NCBI GenBank assembly: GCA_020629835.1
Contig: JAHDCO010000016.1
Coordinates: forward strand, 1-64,000
DNA: 64,000 nt
Source of the DNA: Granulosicoccaceae bacterium
GTDB lineage: Bacteria; Pseudomonadota; Gammaproteobacteria; Granulosicoccales; Granulosicoccaceae
Reading direction: 5' to 3'
Within the stretch, counting starts at the first letter, position 1. Every line of letters begins with the position of its first letter. Position numbers and translations under genes: made by a program. The notes beneath the pieces are model-generated. The model saw only the letters and a list, made by a program, of their open reading frames with translations, was not told the DNA's origin and searched no databases. Positions 26,916 through 36,457 of the stretch are shown in pieces.

Positions 26916-28322
26916 CTAATAACGGTGGATTGGAATAGTTAAAGTAAGGCTAGCACCAACCTGTGTTGGGTTTATTTTTAGAAGCCCGCCATGGCGTTTA
27001 GCAACCGCTGAAGCGATCGTAAGACCTAAGCCACTGCCGCTGGTTTCATTAAGCCGGCTAAAGCGTTCAAATGCCAATGGCTCGTCTTCCGGGGACAACC
27101 CACGCCCATTGTCACTTACGGTTATCAACGCATATTGATCGCTTTCACTCACATTGACAGCTAATTCTGTAATTTCAGAGCCGCCATGTTGAAGCGCGTT
27201 GTCTAACAAGTTTCTTATAGCTTCTTCAATAAACACACGATCCACAGTTACCCACAGTTCATCACCGGGCAGGGAGACGTTAAACTCCAAGCCCTGCGAT
27301 AGGATATTCGGACCTGCCTCCGCGCATACAGACTCTACGAGCTCGGTGAGGTTTAAGGTTTCCAACACGCTGGGTAGGTGCTGCTGTTGCAACCGATCTA
27401 ACGATAACAATTGATTAGCAACGCGCACCGCATCACGCGAAGCACCCACCAACTCAGAAACGCGCTCAGTTATAAGGTGAGACTGCTGACTATTGTGGGC
27501 CGATTCAGCCATCGATTGTATAGCTGCCAAATGATTGCGGAGTTGGTGAGCAGCATCGGAGATGAATACTTGTTGCGCATTCATACTGCCTTCAACCTGG
27601 CCGAACAGCCGGTTTAAGGTATTAACTATGCCTTGGGTTTCGATTGGAACAGCGCGCTTGATGGTGCTTAAATCATCCGATGTTCGAGTCGCAATGGCGT
27701 TTTGCAAATCGTTTAACGGGCGCAGACCCCAATGAACCCCGAACCAAACCACCACAACTAAGGTGAGCAACAACGCTCCAATGAGTAGCGCTGCCTGGCG
27801 CGCAAGCTCTGCGGCAAACACGCTTCTATCGGATAAGTTTTGCCAAACAGTTACGGTGGAATCTCCTGCAATCTTATCTACTGAGACGCGCTCGGTCACT
27901 TTCAATACCCGTACCGGTTCAGAGCGATAGGTCGCATTGAAATACACTGGTGCGGTACGAACCTTTTCTAATGCAGCAGCACTCACCGGCGGATAAGCAA
28001 AGCCCGTAACGTAATAACCGCTGGGCCCCGCCGCGTGATAGAACACCTGACCGCCAGCTGCGCCATTGATAAGGTCTCTTGTTGTAACCGACAACGCATC
28101 GCCGTCAGACATCACCACATCTCGGGAAATCGCAAGTGCAGCCGACAGCAGAGCTCGATCAAAGAGTTCGTCGGCCGTTGTCTGTGCTACGGCTAAACGC
28201 CAGTAACCCATCAGTGCGGCTACCGCCATGAGTGGTATTAACAACAAGAGGAGCAGGCGAACGCGCAACGAGTAGCGCTGAAGGCCTTGAGAACTGGGTG
28301 TTGTTTTTGCCGTGTTACTCAT
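26916..28322 (-). CDS. sensor histidine kinase, TctE-like
   Basis: 468 residues. Membrane segments lie at about 22-45 and 173-196 and flank a periplasmic domain, as in TctE/QseC-type sensors, followed by a HAMP-like linker. The phospho-acceptor His is residue 259, but the H-box reads AAHQLRNHLAA instead of the usual HQLRTPL, so the conserved Thr-Pro is Asn-His. The N-box (DNALQHGG) and G-box (GLGLTIAS) look normal. It overlaps the response regulator gene by 8 bases. It likely senses the carboxylate imported by the divergent Tct system. Confidence 0.85.
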   Translation of the reverse strand: MSNTAKTTPSSQGLQRYSLRVRLLLLLLIPLMAVAALMGYWRLAVAQTTADELFDRALLSAALAISRDVVMSDGDALSVTTRDLINGAAGGQVFYHAAGPSGYYVTGFAYPPVSAAALEKVRTAPVYFNATYRSEPVRVLKVTERVSVDKIAGDSTVTVWQNLSDRSVFAAELARQAALLIGALLLTLVVVVWFGVHWGLRPLNDLQNAIATRTSDDLSTIKRAVPIETQGIVNTLNRLFGQVEGSMNAQQVFISDAAHQLRNHLAAIQSMAESAHNSQQSHLITERVSELVGASRDAVRVANQLLSLDRLQQQHLPSVLETLNLTELVESVCAEAGPNILSQGLEFNVSLPGDELWVTVDRVFIEEAIRNLLDNALQHGGSEITELAVNVSESDQYALITVSDNGRGLSPEDEPLAFERFSRLNETSGSGLGLTIASAVAKRHGGLLKINPTQVGASLTLTIPIHRY

Positions 28323-28983
28323 CGGTGGTCAACATGTAGCCCAGGCCTCGAGCTGTTTTTATCCCTATTTGATAGTCACTGACGCGACGGCGTAATCGGG
28401 ACACATGCGGTTCGATTGCGGAGTCTTCAACGTTTGCGCCAACGCCATACACATGGTCAATTAATTGAGATTTTGGTACCAGACGACCCCGACGCTCAAT
28501 TAAACATTCAAGCACAGCAAGCTCACGTCTTGGTATGTCTAAAATTCGACCGTCCACGGTCACTTGTCTTGAGCTGCGGTTAAATTGTATGGCGCCTACC
28601 GTCTGAGTTTCACCAAACTCCAATTGCCTGCGCCGAGACAATGCCCGTATGCGAGCCTCTAATTCAGCCATGTCAAATGGCTTTGCCAGATAGTCGTCAG
28701 CGCCTGCATCTAAACCCGCCACACGGTCCTGGGTTTCATTCAGAGATGTCAGCAAAAGCACAGGGGTGCTGTCCTGCCGTTGACGCAAGGCACGCACAAT
28801 ATCCAAGCCGCTTCTGCCGGGCAGGTTGATGTCCAACACAATCAGATCAGCGCCCTCGCTTTTTAAAAAAGCGTGAGCCTCATCACCATCGTGCAACACG
28901 TCCGCAGCGTGACCTTTGTCGCGCAATCGATACGCAATGGCATTTGCGAGCGTTTGATTGTCTTCAATAATCACAATACGCAT
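28315..28983 (-). CDS. OmpR-family response regulator, TctD-like
   Basis: 222 residues. The receiver domain has IEDN, phospho-acceptor Asp51 in VLDINLPG and Lys in YLAKPF, followed by a winged helix ending TARGLGYML. It is divergent from tctC (172-base spacer) and precedes the kinase. By analogy with TctD it should activate the tripartite transporter. An 11-bp-period CAAGGT pair at 29004-29020 is a candidate site. Confidence 0.88.
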   Translation of the reverse strand: MRIVIIEDNQTLANAIAYRLRDKGHAADVLHDGDEAHAFLKSEGADLIVLDINLPGRSGLDIVRALRQRQDSTPVLLLTSLNETQDRVAGLDAGADDYLAKPFDMAELEARIRALSRRRQLEFGETQTVGAIQFNRSSRQVTVDGRILDIPRRELAVLECLIERRGRLVPKSQLIDHVYGVGANVEDSAIEPHVSRLRRRVSDYQIGIKTARGLGYMLTTDE

Positions 28984-29003
28984 GAGCCAATCCTAGGGCT
29001 ACA

Positions 29004-29020
29004 CAAGGTTCGCGCAAGGT
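29004..29020. promoter_or_regulatory. CAAGGT direct repeat, candidate TctD-type site
   Basis: CAAGGT at 29004-29009 and 29015-29020 start 11 bases apart, in the divergent spacer 21 bases upstream of the regulator gene. This spacing fits dimeric OmpR-family binding. The assignment is inferred from position. Confidence 0.4.
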
Positions 29021-29154
29021 ACACGGTGCATGGTGCGGAGCGAATGTGTGCAATGTAATCGAATTCCGGTGATAACGGAACGAGCTGTCGAGATATTACG
29101 CTTTTGCGCAGCTACCGAATGCAGACACTTTCAATTCATCACTGAGGAGAGAAA

Positions 29155-30240
29155 ATGAGTATCAAAACACTGGCCAGTGCGGCCATCATCGGCGCTGCCA
29201 CGGTCACCACAGGCCTTGCGAACGCCGCCGAAATGGATTTATCAGGCAAAACTGTCGAATGGATCATCCCGTTTTCAGAAACGGGCGGTTCAGCAAAATG
29301 GGCAAACTTCTTCGCGCCACTCTTGTCTGAAGAATTGCCAGGCAATCCCACTGTAGTCGTTAAATTCATGCCAGGCGCTGGTTCAACCAAAGGCGCGAAT
29401 TGGTTCCAGGAGCAAGAGCACAAAGACGGCACACTGTTGTTCGGTTCATCAGGTTCAACCCAGTTTCCTTACCTACTGAATGACCCACGTGTTCGTTATG
29501 AATACAACGACTGGCATGCCGTTATGGCATCCGGCACCGGTGGTGTTGCCTATTTGAATGCAGAAGACGGTGCCAAGTTTGACGGTTCTGCTAATCAGTT
29601 GAAAGACACTGATTTCATCTACGGTAGCCAGGGCGCGACCCGTCTTGACCTGGTTCCGTTACTCGCCTGGGAAATGTTGGGTATGAACGTTGAGCCCGTC
29701 TTCGGTATCAAAGGACGCGGCGACGGCCGTCTGATGTTTGAGCGTGGTGAAGCCACTATCGACTATCAAACGTCGTCATCGTACCTGTCAGGCTCTGCGC
29801 CATTGGTCGAAGCGGGCACCGCCGTACCGATGATGAGCTGGGGCGCACTGGATGATGCCGGTGAGATCGTTCGTGATCCTACATTCCCGGATATGCCTAC
29901 CTTCAAAGAAGTGTGTGAAGCATCAGACGGTTGTGAAACCTCAGGTGAAGCCTGGGATGCTTGGAAAGCCTTTTTCGTTGCTGGCTTCCCAGTGCAAAAG
30001 CTGGCATTCCTGCCCGCCGGTACTCCGCAAGACGTTATCGATACCTACAGTGCTGCATTCGAAGCCGTACGTTCGCGTGACGACTTTGGTGATATCGCTG
30101 CCAAGCGCGTCGGTAAATACCCGGTATTCATCGGTGACGGTGCAACCTCTGCATTGGGTACCGCTACACAGGTTCCTGAAGAAGCCAAAGCGTTTGTTAT
30201 CGGTTGGTTGAAAGACGCGTACGGCGTTGAATTGAAGTAA
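29155..30240 (+). CDS. tctC: tripartite tricarboxylate transporter substrate-binding protein (TctC/BugT family)
   Basis: 361 residues with a Sec signal peptide (about 1-24, ending ANA). The Bug fold is recognisable from VEWIIPFSETGGSAKWANF, PGAGSTKGANW and FLPAGTPQDVIDTY. A GAGGAGAG ribosome site lies just upstream. First gene of tctC-tctAB-prpF and divergent from the tctD/tctE-like regulators, which supports uptake of a di- or tricarboxylate. Confidence 0.85.
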   Translation: MSIKTLASAAIIGAATVTTGLANAAEMDLSGKTVEWIIPFSETGGSAKWANFFAPLLSEELPGNPTVVVKFMPGAGSTKGANWFQEQEHKDGTLLFGSSGSTQFPYLLNDPRVRYEYNDWHAVMASGTGGVAYLNAEDGAKFDGSANQLKDTDFIYGSQGATRLDLVPLLAWEMLGMNVEPVFGIKGRGDGRLMFERGEATIDYQTSSSYLSGSAPLVEAGTAVPMMSWGALDDAGEIVRDPTFPDMPTFKEVCEASDGCETSGEAWDAWKAFFVAGFPVQKLAFLPAGTPQDVIDTYSAAFEAVRSRDDFGDIAAKRVGKYPVFIGDGATSALGTATQVPEEAKAFVIGWLKDAYGVELK

Positions 30241-30329
30241 TTGCGACAAGCTCGTTACGCGCACGGGAGGTTTGTTTCCGTGCGCGTAACGTGTCATTTG
30301 ATTTGAGCTGGCTAAAGGCGGACCCCTAA

Positions 30330-32360
30330 ATGGATATGTTTGCAACGGCACTTCCCGCCTTTCTAAGTGCGTGGGAACTCATACTCCAGCCTACCGTCTT
30401 GTTCTATCTGGTCCTTGGCGTTGTCATGGGCCTCGCAGTCGGGGTCTTTCCCGGTCTCGGGGGCATTGCCGGTCTGTCTTTACTGCTGCCATTTATGTTC
30501 GGTATGGAGCCCATGTTAGGGCTCGCACTAATGATTGGTATGGTTGCCGTTGTCCCCACATCCGATACGTTCGCTTCCGTGCTCATGGGTATACCCGGAA
30601 GTTCTGCAAGTCAGGCCACGGTGTTGGATGGTTTTCCCATGGCGAAAAAAGGGGAGGCAGCACGCGCGCTGTCTGCTGCGTTTTCGTCTTCATTGTTTGG
30701 TGGCTTAGTCGGCGCGCTTTTCTTAACCCTATTTATCCTGATTGCACGGCCGATTGTACTGGCGTTCGGTTTACCCGAGATGTTGATGGTGACCATCCTG
30801 GGGCTTTCCATGGTTGCCGTGCTTGCCGGACGAGTGGCTTTAAAGGGGGTAGCTGCTGCAGGCCTTGGCATGATGATCGGCACCATTGGCGAGGCGGATG
30901 CCGGTGGCAACTTGCGCATGGCCTCCTACGATATTCCCTACTTAACTGATGGTCTGAAACTCGTCATTGTCGGTTTAGGCATTTTTGCAATTCCTGAAAT
31001 CGTGTCGCTGCTGCGTAAAGACCGCGCTATTTCAAGTGCAGCCAATTTAGGCGAAGGCTGGACACGAGGTGTGCGCGATTGGTTTGCCAATCGATGGTTG
31101 TCGGTGAGATGTTCCATCATCGGCGTGGTTGTGGGTGTGATACCCGGGCTGGGCGGATCAGTCGTGGACTGGATTGCCTACGGCCACTCTGTACAGAGCA
31201 CGAAAGACAAGTCCGGTTTCGGTAGTGGTGAGGTACGCGGCGTAATCGGACCAGAAAGCTCAAACAACGCAAAAGAGGGTGGGGGTTTAGTACCGACCTT
31301 GTTGTTCGGTATACCCGGTTCAGGCTCTATGGCCATTTTCATCGGGGCCGTTGCATTACTGGGTAGTGGGGATATCGAAGTCGGCCCCAACATGCTTAAA
31401 GATAACCTGGATATTACCTACTCAATCGTTTGGTTACTCGCACTTGCCAATGTCGTGGGCACCATTTTGTGCATCGCGGCCTCTGGCGGTATTGCCAAGT
31501 TGACTACCATCCGCTTTACCTATTTGGCACCGTTTTTATTCATGTTGATAAGCTTTGCCGCGTTCCAGTCTGGACAAAACTTTGAAGACCTGCTGGCCTT
31601 ATTCGTAATCGGACTTATCGGCATCTTTTTACGACGGTTTGATTGGTCACGTCCTGCGTTTTTAATCGGTTTTGTATTGTCTAACCCGGTTGAGAAATTC
31701 ACCAACCAGGCGTTTCAGATCGCGAACTTCCGATTTAGAAAAAGTTTTGAAGCCGGAATGGACTACGTATTCAGCCCCATCGTTATCGTGCTTTTGATTG
31801 TCACGCTCGTATCGATTTGGTTTGGTATCAAGCAAGCCAAAACCATCATGGCTGAAGGTGATGTGCAATCCGGTGCGAAACGAGCGCCGTTAATTTTTCT
31901 GTTAGTCATTGCCGGGTATTTGGCTTTAGCGCTATACAACGCTAACCTGATCCCTGATCGCAACATGACCGACAAGATTATTCCGCTGGTAATCGGTGGT
32001 GTCTCATTGACGTGTTGTTTGATCTTGCTAATTCAAATGATGCGCCGCCCCGAGGGCAATGAAATCTTTGCTGACAAAGAACTCAGTGGGGAAGACGCCG
32101 ATGCACCCTATGGCCTATGGAGTACCTTAGCCTGGTTTGCCGGGCTCATTGCCGCCACCAGTGTCGTGGGATTTATTCTGGCGTTAATCGGCTTTCTGGC
32201 ACTCTTTTTTAGGTTCAGAGCGGGCTGCAGTTGGGCAAAAACCTTCCTGCTAACAGGTTTTGGCATCGCCTTGATGTGTGCGATGGCCAGTGTATTGAAT
32301 CGAGATTTTCCACCAGGCTTACTGCAAAGCCTCGTTGAACTACCGTGGCCTCTACGCTAG
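30330..32360 (+). CDS. TctA-TctB fusion permease
   Basis: 676 residues. Residues 1 to about 505 form the TctA large permease, with the glycine-rich FPGLGGIAGLSLLLPF near 45, the MGIPGSSASQATVLDG motif near 90 and VPTLLFGIPGSGSMA near 325. Residues about 520-670 hold four further membrane segments resembling the small TctB subunit, normally a separate gene. No stand-alone tctB is present nearby, consistent with a real fusion. It would form the complete membrane part of the transporter with TctC. Confidence 0.85.
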   Translation: MDMFATALPAFLSAWELILQPTVLFYLVLGVVMGLAVGVFPGLGGIAGLSLLLPFMFGMEPMLGLALMIGMVAVVPTSDTFASVLMGIPGSSASQATVLDGFPMAKKGEAARALSAAFSSSLFGGLVGALFLTLFILIARPIVLAFGLPEMLMVTILGLSMVAVLAGRVALKGVAAAGLGMMIGTIGEADAGGNLRMASYDIPYLTDGLKLVIVGLGIFAIPEIVSLLRKDRAISSAANLGEGWTRGVRDWFANRWLSVRCSIIGVVVGVIPGLGGSVVDWIAYGHSVQSTKDKSGFGSGEVRGVIGPESSNNAKEGGGLVPTLLFGIPGSGSMAIFIGAVALLGSGDIEVGPNMLKDNLDITYSIVWLLALANVVGTILCIAASGGIAKLTTIRFTYLAPFLFMLISFAAFQSGQNFEDLLALFVIGLIGIFLRRFDWSRPAFLIGFVLSNPVEKFTNQAFQIANFRFRKSFEAGMDYVFSPIVIVLLIVTLVSIWFGIKQAKTIMAEGDVQSGAKRAPLIFLLVIAGYLALALYNANLIPDRNMTDKIIPLVIGGVSLTCCLILLIQMMRRPEGNEIFADKELSGEDADAPYGLWSTLAWFAGLIAATSVVGFILALIGFLALFFRFRAGCSWAKTFLLTGFGIALMCAMASVLNRDFPPGLLQSLVELPWPLR

Positions 32361-32373
32361 TGCGTATACGCTA

Positions 32374-33456
32374 ATGCAAACAGCAATACCTTATGTACAC
32401 ATGAGAGGGGGCACGTCCAAAGGCCCGTACTTTCGAAGAGAAGACCTACCGGAGGATTTGGACACGCTGGCCGAGGTGCTCGTTGCGGTATTAGGCTCGG
32501 GCCATTCGCTGAACATCGACGGTATCGGCGCCAGTGCAGCGGTAACCACCAAAGTCGCCATGCTATCAGTCTCAGATGATCCGTGGGCCGACATCGATTA
32601 CTTTTTCGCCCAGGTATCGGTAACCGATCGCCAAGTAGATTTCAAACCCACTTGTGGAAACATACTCTCCGGAGTTGCTCAAGCAGCGGTTGAACTGGGC
32701 TTGATAAAACCCACGGAAGATGAAACCACAGTCAAAATCCGAGCCGTTAATACCGGTGCTCAAATCGTCTCCGTTATTCAAACACCACAGGGGCAGGTGA
32801 CCTACGACGGTGACGAGCAGATTGACGGTGTGCCCGGGACTAGCGCCAAAACTCAGCTTACTTTTGAAGGGGTCGTAGGCTCTGCCACCGGTGCGTTTTT
32901 ACCCACAGGGAATTTACAAGACGAGATTGACGGTTTATCGGTGACGTGTATGGATGTTGCTATGCCCGTAGTCATAGCAAGAGCGACGGAATTAGGCATC
33001 ACAGGCTATGAATCCACCACTGAACTTGATAAAAACCGTCCGTTTTTCGAGCGAATAGAAGCCATACGACAAAAAGCCGGGGCTTTGATGGGTATTAAAG
33101 ACGTCGCTAACTCGGTAACACCGAAGTTTGGCGTGATTGCCCCGGCAAGAAATGGCGGTAGCATCACCGCACGTTATCTCATGCCGCACAACACGCACCC
33201 GAGCATGGCAGTCACTGGCGCGCAGTGTATAGCCGCGTGCGCGCTAACGCCGGGAACCGTTGCTGATACCTTATGGCAACCACCCGCAGTAAGCCCCGCC
33301 GTTATTACATTGGAACATCCTTCGGGCAGCTTGGATGTGTTGGTTACTTTTAGCGTTGATGGCGAATTCGAATTTAAAGCTGCAGGGCTCATGCGCACGG
33401 CCAGAAAACTTGCTGACGGTCATGTTTACGTGCCAACGTCTATTTGGAATGGATGA
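32374..33456 (+). CDS. PrpF-family isomerase
   Basis: 360 residues from the ATG at 32374, 13 bases after tct[14 protein letters not shown] is the PrpF/FldA motif with the start of the diaminopimelate-epimerase-like fold, and GTSAKTQLTFE and CGNILSGVA segments are present. Family members isomerise 2-methylaconitate (PrpF), aconitate, or 4-oxalomesaconate (GalD). Linkage to a tricarboxylate transporter suggests aconitate or a relative. A second homologue, galD, lies at 58437-59489 in a different pathway. Confidence 0.82.
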   Translation: MQTAIPYVHMRGGTSKGPYFRREDLPEDLDTLAEVLVAVLGSGHSLNIDGIGASAAVTTKVAMLSVSDDPWADIDYFFAQVSVTDRQVDFKPTCGNILSGVAQAAVELGLIKPTEDETTVKIRAVNTGAQIVSVIQTPQGQVTYDGDEQIDGVPGTSAKTQLTFEGVVGSATGAFLPTGNLQDEIDGLSVTCMDVAMPVVIARATELGITGYESTTELDKNRPFFERIEAIRQKAGALMGIKDVANSVTPKFGVIAPARNGGSITARYLMPHNTHPSMAVTGAQCIAACALTPGTVADTLWQPPAVSPAVITLEHPSGSLDVLVTFSVDGEFEFKAAGLMRTARKLADGHVYVPTSIWNG

Positions 33457-33700
33457 CACAACTAGGACCGAGCACTGAATATTTACAAAATACACAAGGC
33501 TTGGTTTACTTTGTTATCAACCTAAGCTAGTGACTGTCGAAACAACTTGATACATCTGCACACCTGCACGAAACAAAAGAGTGCCGATAACTTTCTACTA
33601 TTTTGCCTTGGGGTCGGTTTATCGCTGTATTGATTCTTATCGCTTTTCTCCACCGACGATAAAAAATACATCTATCCACGTGGTAGGTCAGGGCACAGCC

Positions 33701-34294
33701 ATGCAACTAAAACTTTCCGATTATGTCCTCTGGATTCTCCTGGCGCTGCCCGCCACGTTAATGCTGTTTCAATTTGTCAACGATACCGGCAATGCTCATA
33801 AGCTTTTACATCCATCTGGCGAATTTAGCGCTCGAATCCTGATTATCGCTATGATGGCGACACCGTTAAGATTACTGTTCAATTCAAGACGTTGGACTTT
33901 ATGGCTAGTGCGTAAACGACGCTACTTCGGTGTTGCGGCCTTCGGTTATGCGCTACTTCATACCGTGTTTTATATCGTTGATGTTAACTCGATGGCGGTT
34001 GTATTCAACGAATTGTGGACATTGGGTATCGGAACAGGCTGGTTAGCCTTTCTTATATTTTTACCCTTAGCGATAACCTCAAATAATTCAAGTCAACGAG
34101 TTTTGGGTAGACGATGGAAGGCTTTACAACGTTGGGTGTACCCGGCAGCCTTGCTGACGTTAATTCATTGGATTTTCGTACACAATAACCTGGGACCAGC
34201 ACTTGTACATTTCATACCCTTAGCGTTACTAGAAGGGTATCGAATTTATGCACAACGAAAGACAACGCCGGCAGCGTCTAAAACGGGAATTTAA
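33701..34294 (+). CDS. ferric reductase-like/MsrQ (YedZ) family membrane protein
   Basis: 197 residues with about six hydrophobic segments. Candidate heme-ligand histidines lie in YALLHTVFY and LTLIHWIFVHN. I use the ATG at 33701, where the first membrane helix begins; an upstream in-frame ATG at 33581 adds a non-conserved 40 residues. In MsrPQ such a protein feeds electrons to a periplasmic molybdoenzyme, but no msrP is visible here. Confidence 0.75.
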   Translation: MQLKLSDYVLWILLALPATLMLFQFVNDTGNAHKLLHPSGEFSARILIIAMMATPLRLLFNSRRWTLWLVRKRRYFGVAAFGYALLHTVFYIVDVNSMAVVFNELWTLGIGTGWLAFLIFLPLAITSNNSSQRVLGRRWKALQRWVYPAALLTLIHWIFVHNNLGPALVHFIPLALLEGYRIYAQRKTTPAASKTGI

Positions 34295-34469
34295 CGATTT
34301 TGAATGACGCTTCCCTTATCAGCCTATACCGCCATGCCAATGTCCTGAGTACAATGTACGAAAAATACTGGTGTTTATACGTTTATTTAAAAAAGATTAC
34401 TCGAATATTTCTATAAATCTGACTTCAATTCTTTACTAATGTAGTTTAAATACATACAGACTAAGCACC

Positions 34470-35279
34470 ATGACAGTAAAATATTCTCGTAGAAAAGCCT
34501 TACTTACAACACTGGGTGCGTCGTTATCAGCGCTAACTGGTACACGAAGTTTTGCCGATAGTTCCAGCACAGACGGAGTTGGTCCAAATCGAGGTATTCT
34601 CGATAAGACCATACGTGGCAAACAGACGTGTGATAACTCGGAAGTCGTCGTGTCTGATATGGCAACACGATTAGCTACACCACAAGACTTTTCAGGTGAT
34701 GTTTGCCAGGGGTTAAAAGATAGCTACGAAGGGCCATACTTCACTTGCTCGCCTTCAGTTGGTAAAGCCATCGCTCCGGGTGAACCTGGTCAGCCCTTAA
34801 CCGTAGCTGTACGATTAATTGACAGCGAGTGTCAGCCAATCGAAGGCGGGGTCGTCGATGTCTGGGCATGCAATGCACTCGGATATTACTCAGGCTATGG
34901 CAATAGTCCTGATGAACGGCCGCCCATGGTTAAGGCGATTCTGCTTGGGCACTTAAAACCCGATACTGAGCAGCGATTTTGCCGAGGTGCTTTAAAAACC
35001 GATGTCGATGGTATTGCAGAATTTGAAACGGTTTACCCGGGTTATTACTACGGCCAACCCATTCACTTGCACATGAAAGCTCACGTAGCGGGTAAAAACC
35101 TACTGACAACTCAGGCAAATTTTCCAGAAGACGTAAATCAACGAATCATGACGCAAGCCCCGTATTCAGCTCCGCGCCCAATTGAAAGATCAACCAAGAG
35201 CCAGGGGTTTCCGATATTCAATGTGTTAGAACGAGATGGAACACTACTAGCCACCATAGACCTAGTAGTACCCGCGTAG
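34470..35279 (+). CDS. exported intradiol ring-cleavage dioxygenase-like protein
   Basis: 269 residues. The N-terminus has twin arginines (YSRRKALL, residues 5-12) and a hydrophobic stretch, a probable Tat signal. The intradiol dioxygenase fold covers about 75-265. Tyr residues in LGYYSGY and in YPGYYYGQPIHLHMK, with His-x-His in the latter, match the two-Tyr/two-His Fe(III) site of protocatechuate 3,4-dioxygenase. The extracytoplasmic location and the extra N-terminal segment resemble secreted intradiol enzymes of unknown substrate rather than PcaGH. Confidence 0.8.
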   Translation: MTVKYSRRKALLTTLGASLSALTGTRSFADSSSTDGVGPNRGILDKTIRGKQTCDNSEVVVSDMATRLATPQDFSGDVCQGLKDSYEGPYFTCSPSVGKAIAPGEPGQPLTVAVRLIDSECQPIEGGVVDVWACNALGYYSGYGNSPDERPPMVKAILLGHLKPDTEQRFCRGALKTDVDGIAEFETVYPGYYYGQPIHLHMKAHVAGKNLLTTQANFPEDVNQRIMTQAPYSAPRPIERSTKSQGFPIFNVLERDGTLLATIDLVVPA

Positions 35280-35334
35280 TGCCCGATGCGGTATGCAAAG
35301 GTGTGTACAAAAACCACATTATCTTCCGGTTATT

Positions 35335-35367
35335 TGCACATTCCCTGCACACTCGGAGTCGATAGTC
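35335..35367 (+). promoter_or_regulatory. promoter element shared by the two EF-hand genes (copy 1)
   Basis: TGCACA at 35335-35340 and 35346-35351 (11-base period) is followed by GTCGATAGTC at 35358-35367, 67 bases before the EF-hand ATG. The same arrangement with identical spacings precedes the paralogue at 49312. It probably combines a response-regulator site and core promoter. Confidence 0.6.
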
Positions 35368-35433
35368 ATCCTGTAAGCAAAACAGATGCACAAGTCTGAT
35401 CTTTTTCATTTTTGATTATTAGGAAACACAACA

Positions 35434-35913
35434 ATGACTAACGCAGTAAAGACACTATCGATCTCTTCAATCGTTTTGAGCGCAACATTGGCGTTGAATG
35501 CCAGCGCAGCGGGCATGATCAACCTCGTGGATTCAGACGCAGATGGCGTTATCTCCGCCGCAGAAATTGAAACCGCACGCGCAGCTCAAATGGCAGAGGC
35601 TCTGAGCCTATATGATGCAGACGGCAACGGCGAACTATCGCGCGAAGAGCGTGAAGTAATGAAGCAAGCCCGCATGCAAGACCAGTTGCAGCAATTCGAC
35701 ACCGATGGTGATGGGGAACTGTCTCGTACCGAGCGACGAGCCGCTCGCGACGCGCATCGCGACGCCATGGATGCTCAGCTGGACGTTAACCAGGATGGAA
35801 TCGTGTCCGCAGAAGAGAGCGCGGGGCTGGAAGAAACTCGCCAGGATCGCAAAGGAAAAGGTGGCGGTGACCGCGGCGGGAAGGGCGGTAAAGTCGGCAG
35901 CCGCAATGGGTAA
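35434..35913 (+). CDS. secreted four-EF-hand protein (paralogue 1)
   Basis: 159 residues with a Sec signal peptide (about 1-26, NASAAG). Four EF-hand loops at 33-44 (DSDADG), 61-72 (DADGNG), 89-100 (DTDGDG) and 117-128 (DVNQDG) repeat every 28 residues. The tail is basic and glycine-rich (RKGKGGGDRGG). It probably binds Ca2+ in the periplasm or outside. A paralogue with loops in the same register lies at 49312-49833, and both share a promoter element. Confidence 0.85.
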   Translation: MTNAVKTLSISSIVLSATLALNASAAGMINLVDSDADGVISAAEIETARAAQMAEALSLYDADGNGELSREEREVMKQARMQDQLQQFDTDGDGELSRTERRAARDAHRDAMDAQLDVNQDGIVSAEESAGLEETRQDRKGKGGGDRGGKGGKVGSRNG

Positions 35914-36124
35914 ACCTTTACGGTTGACTCTCGCTTCCACTGCACAGTAAGAGACCATCTCATCTGACGGTCGAATAGGGCAACCGAGGCACCTGGGTCG
36001 TGAGGACTTAACCTCACGGCTCAGCCACGCGGGTACAAAGCCGTTGTAGCACTGCGTTCTCTGCGATATCTGCTCAAGCGTCGGAGTGGTATCATCTCAC
36101 GACATTTGAATACCGTACCGCGTT

Positions 36125-36436
36125 ATGAGTCACTTCCCCGTTGTCGATGCCGATCCTGGAGTCACCCGCCAAGTCCTGGCTGATCATCCCGATTTAATGG
36201 TTGTGGCCTTTCGATTCTCCGAAGTTGGAGCCTGCGGCCAGTTGCATCATCATCCTCATGTCCAGTCCACCTTTGTGGAATCCGGGCGCTTTACATTCAC
36301 AATCGGCGATGAGAAACGTGAAGTAGCTGCGGGGGATAGTTTCGTCATTCCAAGCGATGCTATCCATGGTTGTGTGTGCCTTGAGCCCGGTACGCTGATT
36401 GATAGCTTTACGCCACGTCGCGACGATTTTCTCTAA
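36125..36436 (+). CDS. small cupin-domain protein
   Basis: 103 residues forming a single cupin barrel. The metal-site pattern is visible as QLHHHPHVQSTFVESGRF (His-rich with Glu) and a later His in SDAIHGC. Proteins of this size include KdgF-like enzymes and sugar- or aromatic-pathway cupins. The context does not settle which. It converges with the membrane-protein gene at 36458. Confidence 0.72.
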   Translation: MSHFPVVDADPGVTRQVLADHPDLMVVAFRFSEVGACGQLHHHPHVQSTFVESGRFTFTIGDEKREVAAGDSFVIPSDAIHGCVCLEPGTLIDSFTPRRDDFL

Positions 36437-36457
36437 AGCCCAGCTTCGCCGACTGCT

